NCBI RefSeq assembly: GCF_034676725.1
Contig: NZ_JAUCBR010000004.1
Coordinates: 3,376,001-3,440,000, forward strand
From: Denitromonas sp.
Lineage (GTDB): Bacteria; Pseudomonadota; Gammaproteobacteria; Burkholderiales; Rhodocyclaceae
Direction: 5' to 3'
DNA: 64,000 nucleotides
A program made the position numbers and the translations under genes. A model generated the notes under the pieces. It saw only the letters and a program-made list of their open reading frames with translations. It was not told the origin of the DNA and did no database searches. This document shows, piece after piece, positions 58,298 through 64,000 of the stretch. Position 1 is the first letter of the stretch; every line of letters begins with the position of its first letter.

Positions 58298-60615
58298 CAG
58301 CGACCGCCCCAGGCGTAGCGCACGCCGATCCAGCCCGCGCGCGGCGTGCCCGGCGCTTCGAAACGCTCGCGGCGCCAGTCGTCGGGGTCGGCCTGGAAGC
58401 TGCCGTCAACAAAGGGGTTTTCGGCCAGCGCGGCGGCGGTGGCGTAGCGCTGGTCGAAGAGGTTGTCGATGCGGCCGAACAGCGTCCAGCCGCCGCCGAG
58501 GGCGTAGTCGGCCGAGAGGTTGAGGATGGCGTAGCCGGGCAGCTTGCCGTCGTCGTCGAACTCGCGGGTCTCGCCGAAGCGGTCGGTGGCGGTGCCGGCG
58601 CGGTGCTGGTTGTTTTCGTTGCCGCGGGCGGTCTGGCCGCTGTAGGCGAGCACGCTGGCGCCGACGGTGAGCCGCTCGGTGGCGCGCCAGTCGAGGCCGA
58701 GCTTGAGGCTGTGGCGCGGCAGGCCGGGCAGGCGGTCGCCGCGCGAGACGAGGATTTCGTCGTCCTGGCCGCCGGAGGTGCACTCGGCGCTTTGGCCGCG
58801 GCTCGAATTGTTTTCGGCCAGCAGGCAGGCGCTGCTGCGGAAGGTGGCGTCGAGCAGGGTGTAGTCGATGCGCCAGTCGAAGGCGCCGGTATTGCCGCTG
58901 GCGCCCAGTTCCAGCCCCTGGCGGCGGGTCTGGCCGAAGTTGGTGAAGTAGCCGGCGCTGGTGGAGGTGCCGACAAACAGGATGTCGTCGTGGTTGGTGG
59001 CGCGGAACAGGCCGGCGTGCCAGCGCAGGCCCTCGCCGCTTTGGCCGCGCAGGCCGAGCTCGAGGCTGCGGGTGACCACTTGCTTGAGGAAGGGGTCGGC
59101 GGCCAGGGCGTTGGGCAGGGTGCAGGGGTTGTCGGGGTCGGCGCAGCCCAGTTCGATGGGGCTGGGGGCGCGGTTGCTCTGGCTGACGCCGCCATACACG
59201 GTCAGCGCCGGGCTGGCTTGCCAGGTGAGGCCGAGTGCGGGGTTGAGCTTGTTGTAGGTGAAGTCGCCGTCGAGGTTGGGGGCGGTGCGGTTGAGCTTGT
59301 CGCGGTTGATGACATGGGTGTGGTTGAAGCGGGCGGCGGCGGTCAGTTGCACGGTGGGCGCCAGGGCGATGGTGTCGGTGACATACACGCTGGTGGTCAG
59401 GGTGCGGCCGGAGAGCTTGTTTTCCAGTTCGCGCGCTTCTTCGGTGTCGACGCCGCGGTCGTCGGTCAGCTCGCCTTCCTGGGCGGTTTGCGAGAAGCGG
59501 GCGTGGCCGCGGTCGTGGCTCACGCCGAGGGCGAACTGGTGGCGTTCGGCGTAATGCGTCCACTGCAGGCCGAGGCCGGCACTGTTCTGGTCGGTGGCGG
59601 TGCGGTTGAGCACGCCGGTCTCGTCCGGTGCCGCGCCGACCATGCCGCCGGTGACCCAGTTTTCGTAGGCCTCTTCGTAGTCGTCGTTGGCGTCGCCGTT
59701 GAGCGTGCGCGAGCGGGTACGGCGCAGATAGGCGTTGGCGGCGAGGCGGTCGCTGTCGCTCAGCCAGTGGCTGGCCGACAGGGCGAGCAGGGTGCTGCGG
59801 TTGCGGGTCTGGTCGGGGTGGGTGAATACGGTGTTGCGGTCGTCGCTCAGCAAGCTGGTGGGCGTCAGGCCGTTGCCGATGAGGTCGGTGTTGGCTTGCG
59901 CCAGCGTGAGGGCGATGTCGGTGGTGGCGGTGGTCCAGGCCAGCTTGCCGAAGAGCTGACCGGCCTCGGAGGGCGAGCGTTCGCGCCAGCCGTCGTCGCG
60001 CAGGGCGTCGCCGGCGACGAACCAGGACAGCTCGTCTTTGGAGCCGCCATGCGACAGGCTGGCCCGGGTGCGACCGAAGGCGCCGCTCGACAGGCTGGCT
60101 TCGCCGCCGGGGTGGGTGTCGCCGCGCTTGGTGTGCAGGCCGATGGCGCCGCCCTGGGTGTTGAGCCCGTAGAGCGGGTTGGCCCCGGGGGCGAGGGTGA
60201 GATCGGCAATGGCCGACTGCGGAATGAGGTCCCAGCTGACCACGTCGCCGAAGGTTTCGTTGAGCCGCACGCCGTCCATGAACACCGACAGGCCTTGCGG
60301 CGTGCCGAGCAGCGGGCTGGCGGTGAAGCCGCGGTAGTTGAGGTCGGCCTGCAAGGGGTTGCCGGTGACGTCATTGACCGACACGCCGGGCAGGCGGCGT
60401 TGCAGGTTTTCGGCCAGCGAGGCGCCGCCGGCATTGCGCAGCGCGGTGTCGTCGAGCGTGCGGATGGCGCTGGGGACGTGGTCGCGCGGGACATCGAGGC
60501 CGGGCAGCGGGGCGGTGCCGACGACTTCGACGGTGCCGAGGGTGGCGGGGTCGGCCGCGTGGGCGGTGCTGCCGAGGGCGGCGATCAGGAGGGCGATGGG
60601 GGTGTGTTTGATCAT
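58297..60615 (-). CDS. TonB-dependent receptor of the quinoprotein operon
   Basis: A 772-residue outer-membrane receptor with a signal peptide (about 1-21), a TonB-box-like segment (GTVEVVGTAPL), a plug (about 45-165, LPGVSVNDVTGNPLQADLNYRGF shortened here to VNDVTGNPLQADLNYRG) and a barrel ending in WIGVRYAWGGR. It is co-transcribed with the MBL hydrolase (3 bp upstream) and the kinase. Within a PQQ dehydrogenase locus, PQQ, a metal chelate or a lanthanide chelate are reasonable cargoes, none shown. The unusual last residue (Arg, not Phe) is notable. Confidence 0.88.
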   Translation of the reverse strand: MIKHTPIALLIAALGSTAHAADPATLGTVEVVGTAPLPGLDVPRDHVPSAIRTLDDTALRNAGGASLAENLQRRLPGVSVNDVTGNPLQADLNYRGFTASPLLGTPQGLSVFMDGVRLNETFGDVVSWDLIPQSAIADLTLAPGANPLYGLNTQGGAIGLHTKRGDTHPGGEASLSSGAFGRTRASLSHGGSKDELSWFVAGDALRDDGWRERSPSEAGQLFGKLAWTTATTDIALTLAQANTDLIGNGLTPTSLLSDDRNTVFTHPDQTRNRSTLLALSASHWLSDSDRLAANAYLRRTRSRTLNGDANDDYEEAYENWVTGGMVGAAPDETGVLNRTATDQNSAGLGLQWTHYAERHQFALGVSHDRGHARFSQTAQEGELTDDRGVDTEEARELENKLSGRTLTTSVYVTDTIALAPTVQLTAAARFNHTHVINRDKLNRTAPNLDGDFTYNKLNPALGLTWQASPALTVYGGVSQSNRAPSPIELGCADPDNPCTLPNALAADPFLKQVVTRSLELGLRGQSGEGLRWHAGLFRATNHDDILFVGTSTSAGYFTNFGQTRRQGLELGASGNTGAFDWRIDYTLLDATFRSSACLLAENNSSRGQSAECTSGGQDDEILVSRGDRLPGLPRHSLKLGLDWRATERLTVGASVLAYSGQTARGNENNQHRAGTATDRFGETREFDDDGKLPGYAILNLSADYALGGGWTLFGRIDNLFDQRYATAAALAENPFVDGSFQADPDDWRRERFEAPGTPRAGWIGVRYAWGGR

Positions 60616-60618
60616 TGT

Positions 60619-61563
60619 TCAGTGCTTAGCGTGGCTTGATGTGGTGTTGAGCGCCGCTTCTTCTGCGGCCGGAAACAGATGGCTGACCGAACGCGGAAAC
60701 TCGGCGTCGATGACGGCCATCTGGCGGAAGACTTTTGGCAGCGGCAGGCGCATGACTTCGGTCATGTCGAGCCCGGCGGCGGCGCTCTGGGTGAGGAGGC
60801 CGTCCAGCCATTTGAGGTAGTCGCGGGTCTGGCGGATCGGGGCGGCGTCGGCGGCGACCGGGCCGTGGCCGGGTACGAGCTGTTTGAAGGGCAGGGCCGC
60901 GAGCACGTCGAGGCTCTTGAGCCAGCGGGTGATGGTGGCGTGCGGCGTGGTGGGGGTGCGGTCGTGGAAGACCAGGTCGCCGGCAAAGAGCACGCCGGTG
61001 GTGTGGTCGAACACGGCGAGGTCGCCGGCGGTGTGGCCGTCTAGGGCGAGCAGCTCGAAGCGGTGGCCGCCGATGTCGACCGTGCCGGGCGTGAGCGCCT
61101 CGGTCGGCACCACCACTTCGGTGTCGCGCATGGCGTCGCCGACCAGGCGGTACATGTTTTCGTTGAAGGCTTTGCCGTCGGTTTCGATGTCGGTGATGGT
61201 GCGCGCCAGCGCGCCCAGGGTTTTGCGGGCAAAGGCCTGGTTGCCGAGGAAGTGGTCAGGGTGGTGGTGGGTGATCCACACCTTGACGATGGCCTGCTCG
61301 GTGATGCGGCCGATGGCGGCGACGGTCTGCTCGCCATATTGCCGCGAGGGGCCGCTGTCGATCACCACCACGCCGGCGTCGGTGACGACGAAGGCGGTGT
61401 TGACGATGCGCCCGCCGTTGGCGAAGGAGAAGTCTTCTTGCGCGCCTTCGAGCACCCAGGTGCCGGGGGCGATCTGGCGCGGCGTGAGCTGGTAGTCGAA
61501 ACCGGCGGCCGGCGCGACGGGGAGCCAGGCGATGAGGGCGAGGGCGGCGAGCAGGCGCTTCAT
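60619..61563 (-). CDS. Quinoprotein relay system zinc metallohydrolase-like protein
   Basis: A 314-residue exported MBL-fold protein. The signal peptide ends near APAAG; the metal motif is WITHHHPDHFLGN, with further His in LLALDGHTAGD and VPGHGPV. It overlaps the SoxYZ-like gene by 4 bp. Such hydrolases are named for repeated occurrence with quinoprotein dehydrogenases and SoxYZ-like carriers. The proposed relay role is a hypothesis from gene neighbourhoods. Confidence 0.85.
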   Translation of the reverse strand: MKRLLAALALIAWLPVAPAAGFDYQLTPRQIAPGTWVLEGAQEDFSFANGGRIVNTAFVVTDAGVVVIDSGPSRQYGEQTVAAIGRITEQAIVKVWITHHHPDHFLGNQAFARKTLGALARTITDIETDGKAFNENMYRLVGDAMRDTEVVVPTEALTPGTVDIGGHRFELLALDGHTAGDLAVFDHTTGVLFAGDLVFHDRTPTTPHATITRWLKSLDVLAALPFKQLVPGHGPVAADAAPIRQTRDYLKWLDGLLTQSAAAGLDMTEVMRLPLPKVFRQMAVIDAEFPRSVSHLFPAAEEAALNTTSSHAKH

Positions 61564-62324
61564 CGTTCCACCCAGGCGTTGACGAGGTTGCCGTTGTTGT
61601 CGCGGCCAGTGATCTGCACCGCGGCCAGGTCCGTCACCGAGGGCGGTAGGTCGAGGGTGAACAGCGGGTTTTCGCTGACCGGCTCGAAGGCGTCGATTTC
61701 CATCAGCACGCGTTGCTGGCCGTCGACGATGCTGAGCTGCTCAATGTAAAAGGCGGGGATGCTGGCGGCCAGGCCGGTGTCCATGGGGTGGATGATGCGC
61801 AGCCGGACCCGGTTGCCCTCGGGGCGCGACCAGATGCGCCCGCTCACCTCGTTGAGCCGGCGTTGCCACTCGGGCGAGGCCGAGCCGGTGGAGGGCACGG
61901 TACAGCCGCCGCCAGTGGTGATGACCCAGGTGCCGCCCACATGCCACACGCCATCAGCGGTGCGGGCGGCGGCACGCACCGGCGAGGATTGCTGCAGCTT
62001 GATGCGGAAGGCCAGTTCGGCGCGTGCGGCGGCGGGGCGGAAGGCGAGCACCTTGGTGATCGGGTTGAAGTCGGCAAACACCAGCACTTCGGTGACGCCG
62101 GGCAGGGCGGTGGCGTCGACCGCGATGGGCACGTTCATCGGGTCTTCGGCGGTGAGCGGGCCGGTGACCTGCACTCGCGGGTCGAACACCACGGTAGCGT
62201 CGGCGGCGAACAGCTGGGTGCGCATGTCGCCCCAGCGGGCAGAGTCGAGCGGGTCGGCGTCGGCGAGGGCCTGTGCAGCCCACAGGGCCAGGCAGAACGC
62301 AGCGGCGCGCGGCAGTGCGGTCAT
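61560..62324 (-). CDS. Quinoprotein dehydrogenase-associated SoxYZ-like carrier
   Basis: A 254-residue exported protein with a SoxY-like N-terminal half and SoxZ-like C-terminal half. The signal peptide ends at ALADA. A single Cys in ITTGGGCTVPS (Cys141) stands where SoxY carries its sulfur-binding Cys, while IIHPMDTG and NPLFTLDLPPSV are SoxZ-like. ATG 62324 has GGAG eight bases upstream. It heads the leftward operon and has a near-perfect sigma-54 promoter. Confidence 0.87.
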   Translation of the reverse strand: MTALPRAAAFCLALWAAQALADADPLDSARWGDMRTQLFAADATVVFDPRVQVTGPLTAEDPMNVPIAVDATALPGVTEVLVFADFNPITKVLAFRPAAARAELAFRIKLQQSSPVRAAARTADGVWHVGGTWVITTGGGCTVPSTGSASPEWQRRLNEVSGRIWSRPEGNRVRLRIIHPMDTGLAASIPAFYIEQLSIVDGQQRVLMEIDAFEPVSENPLFTLDLPPSVTDLAAVQITGRDNNGNLVNAWVER

Positions 62325-62378
62325 GGTTGTCTCCGGATCGGCGTGGTGTGCACGCTCTGTATGAGTGGTGTGACAAGC

Positions 62379-62393
62379 GCAAGCGGCGTGCCA
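62379..62393 (-). promoter_or_regulatory. Sigma-54 promoter of the SoxYZ-like operon
   Basis: On the minus strand TGGCAC-GCCGC-TTGC, matching the -24/-12 consensus in both blocks and in spacing. Transcription would start near 62367, about 43 bp before the ATG. Confidence 0.75.
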
Positions 62394-62491
62394 GCTTGCG
62401 CGGGCGGGGGCCAAAGCAGCGCAATGGCCGGTGTTTGGCCGGTGGGCGCGGCGGGGCGGTGCTGTGCGAGGGCGTGTCATCGCTGGCCAGG

Positions 62492-62508
62492 TGTTGCACT
62501 TTGGAACA
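62492..62508. promoter_or_regulatory. Candidate enhancer (UAS) between divergent sigma-54 promoters
   Basis: TGTTGCA-CTT-TGGAACA, a 17-bp dyad with one mismatch in 7-bp arms. It lies about 120 bp above the leftward -12 and 185 bp above the rightward -12, the usual range for a sigma-54 activator. Confidence 0.5.
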
Positions 62509-62615
62509 GGTGGCGTGTTTCGAAGCAGCTGGCTGGCCAGCCTTGGGTCAGCCCGGCCGTGGCGCCGCCAGCTGACGATGGCCTGCCAACACCGTGACCC
62601 CCCCGTTTGCCGCGC

Positions 62616-62645
62616 ATTGGCGGGCCTTTGCGGCAGATTGGCGGG
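62616..62645 (+). repeat. Direct repeat ATTGGCGGG, two copies
   Basis: Identical 9-mers at 62616-62624 and 62637-62645, 21 bp apart (two helical turns), just upstream of the dehydrogenase promoter. A regulator such as the NarL-type protein could bind here. Confidence 0.4.
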
Positions 62646-62671
62646 GCGTCGGCAGCGTGCGTGCCGGTCAG

Positions 62672-62686
62672 TGGCATGCCTCTTGC
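62672..62686 (+). promoter_or_regulatory. Sigma-54 promoter of the PQQ dehydrogenase gene
   Basis: TGGCAT-GCCTC-TTGC with exact GG-GC spacing; one mismatch from TGGCAC. Transcription would start near 62698, about 70 bp before the ATG. Confidence 0.7.
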
Positions 62687-62768
62687 GCAAGTTCCTCCTG
62701 CCATGTCCTGGTGTTGCCTTGTCGGGCAATGCACAGGACAGGACAAAAAAACTCAAGGAGGTAACTCA

Positions 62769-64000
62769 ATGGAAGGCAGGAGCAAATCCAACAAGCACTG
62801 GGCCGCCGCAGTCTCGCTGATCGCCGCATCGGTGATGAGCATGGGCAGCATCCAGGCCAAAGGCGTGAGCGACGCCGACATCGTGAAGGACGCGATGACC
62901 GCCAATGACGTGGTGTCGTTCGGCATGGGGACGCAGGGGCAGCGCTACTCGGCGCTGGACAAGATCAACACGGACTCCATCAAGGACCTGGTGCCGGTGT
63001 GGTCGATGTCTTTTGGCGGCGAGAAGCAGCGCGGCCAGGAGTCGCAGCCGCTGATTCACGACGGGGTGATGTTCGTCACCGCCTCGTACAGCCGTCTGTT
63101 TGCGCTGGACGTGAAAACCGGTCAGAAGCTGTGGAAGTATGAGCACCGCCTGCCCGACGGCATCATGCCGTGTTGTGACGTGGTCAACCGTGGCGCCGCG
63201 CTGTATGGCGACCTGGTGATCTTCGGCACGCTGGACGCCCAGCTGGTGGCCCTGAACCGTGAAACCGGCAAGGTGGTGTGGAAGCAGAAGGTGGACGACT
63301 ACGCCGCCGGCTATTCGATGACGGCCGCACCGATCATCGTCAAGGGCATGGTCATCTCCGGTGTGTCTGGCGGTGAGTTCGGCGTGGTGGGGCGGGTCGA
63401 GGCGCGCGATGCCCTGACCGGCAAGCTCAAGTGGATCCGTCCGGTGGTCGAAGGCCACATGGGCTACACCTATGGCGCCGACGGCAAGGCCAAAGAGGCC
63501 GGGGTCTCGGGCACGACCAACGCCACCTGGCCGGGGGATCTGTGGAAGACCGGCGGTGCGGCCACCTGGGCCGGCGCTACCTATGATCCGGAGACCAACC
63601 TGATCTTCGCCGGTACCGGCAACCCGGCGCCGTGGAACAGCCACCTGCGCCCGGGCGACAACCTGTTCTCGTCCTCCACCGTGGCGATCGATCCGGATAC
63701 CGGCAAGATCGTCTGGCACTACCAGACCACGCCGCACGACGGCTGGGACTACGACGGCGTGAACGAGTTCGTTTCCTTCGACTACGTCAAGGACGGCAAG
63801 ACCATCAAGGCCGGTGGCAAGGCCGACCGCAACGGCTTCTTCTTCGTGCTCGATCGCACCAACGGCAAGCTGCTCAACGCCTTCCCGTTCGTGAACAAGA
63901 TCACCTGGGCCAAGAGCATCGACCTGAAGACTGGCCGTCCGGTGTATGACGACAGCAACCGTCCGGGCGACCCGAGCAAGGGGAGCGACGGCAAGAAGGG
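62769..64000 (+). CDS. PQQ-dependent alcohol dehydrogenase, likely lanthanide type (3' end outside window)
   Basis: The first 410 residues of a periplasmic quinoprotein dehydrogenase. The signal peptide ends near SIQAKG; a good AAGGAGG ribosome-binding site precedes the ATG. Blades of a beta propeller are marked by LFALDVKTGQKLWKYE and LVALNRETGKVVWKQ. The vicinal disulfide is at Cys135-Cys136 (IMPCCDVVNRG). Metal and catalytic residues include Glu203 (GGEFG), Asn285 (GTGNPAPWN) and Asp327 in HDGWDYDGVNE. Asp329, two residues on, is the extra ligand found in XoxF and ExaF/PedH enzymes, while calcium enzymes usually have Ala or Ser there. Electron acceptor and C-terminal blades are not visible. 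Confidence 0.92.
   Translation, partial: MEGRSKSNKHWAAAVSLIAASVMSMGSIQAKGVSDADIVKDAMTANDVVSFGMGTQGQRYSALDKINTDSIKDLVPVWSMSFGGEKQRGQESQPLIHDGVMFVTASYSRLFALDVKTGQKLWKYEHRLPDGIMPCCDVVNRGAALYGDLVIFGTLDAQLVALNRETGKVVWKQKVDDYAAGYSMTAAPIIVKGMVISGVSGGEFGVVGRVEARDALTGKLKWIRPVVEGHMGYTYGADGKAKEAGVSGTTNATWPGDLWKTGGAATWAGATYDPETNLIFAGTGNPAPWNSHLRPGDNLFSSSTVAIDPDTGKIVWHYQTTPHDGWDYDGVNEFVSFDYVKDGKTIKAGGKADRNGFFFVLDRTNGKLLNAFPFVNKITWAKSIDLKTGRPVYDDSNRPGDPSKGSDGKK

Noticed and set aside
62617..62632. A second sigma-54-like sequence, TTGGCGGGCCTTTGC
   Set aside because: The GG and GC pairs are one base too close, and the -24 block is poor.

Overview
This is a 64 kb chromosomal segment, GC-rich at roughly two thirds by eye, from a betaproteobacterium. 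It most resembles the Rhodocyclales (Azoarcus/Thauera/Zoogloea group). That placement is an inference from gene content and order: surE-pcm-nlpD-rpoS, dapA-bamC, a gcdH/CoA-transferase pair beside a LysR gene, an ANTAR two-component system, many cyclic-di-GMP and chemotaxis proteins, and a PQQ alcohol dehydrogenase locus. I could not run any comparison against a named genome.

Layout. 1-7.7 kb: end of thrC, a methyltransferase, nadC (frameshifted), a membrane-anchored GltB-like FMN protein, then a LysR regulator divergent from gcdH and a family III CoA-transferase. 7.8-11.1 kb: surE-pcm-nlpD-rpoS. 11.1-16 kb: leftward moxR-DUF58-transglutaminase (frameshifted)-mltB. 16-20 kb: histone-deacetylase-like hydrolase, dapA-bamC and an MBL hydrolase. 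20.1-21.7 kb: an intact IS1182-type element sitting in the loop of a terminator. 21.7-24 kb: Ala-rich lipoprotein, rlmD, tRNA-Ser(UGA). 24.1-32.5 kb: a signalling island made of an ANTAR response regulator, a histidine kinase, an MCP (frameshifted) and a sensor-PAS-GGDEF-EAL-REC protein (frameshifted). 32.5-40.7 kb: DUF302 protein, porin, an ACP-FAAL-PlsC fusion, TonB receptor, YciH and an HNH protein. 40.7-46.1 kb: a four-gene membrane/SDR operon with an AraC-type regulator, and a TetR-oxidoreductase operon with tandem operators. 46.5-51 kb: SulP-Usp and an ABC-F ATPase. 51-56.3 kb: GAF-GGDEF, HD-GYP, a CarH/LitR-like MerR regulator, folE2 and DUF1365. 56.3-64 kb: a quinoprotein locus. Its leftward operon encodes a SoxYZ-like carrier, MBL hydrolase, TonB receptor, histidine kinase and response regulator. 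It diverges from a PQQ alcohol dehydrogenase that runs off the window.

How the parts connect. The most coherent system is the quinoprotein locus. The dehydrogenase carries the extra aspartate typical of lanthanide-dependent enzymes. The divergent promoters both look like sigma-54 promoters, and a dyad between them could be a shared enhancer site. The partner operon holds a proposed quinoprotein relay, an outer-membrane receptor and a private two-component system. The signalling island reuses one sensor module, collinear without gaps, in a kinase and in a chemoreceptor.

Quality flag. Four genes are broken by the same change, GTCGAC to GTTCGAC, always on the plus strand whichever way the gene runs. 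This points to a systematic sequence or consensus error more than to real pseudogenes. At least 16 other GTCGAC sites in the window are intact.
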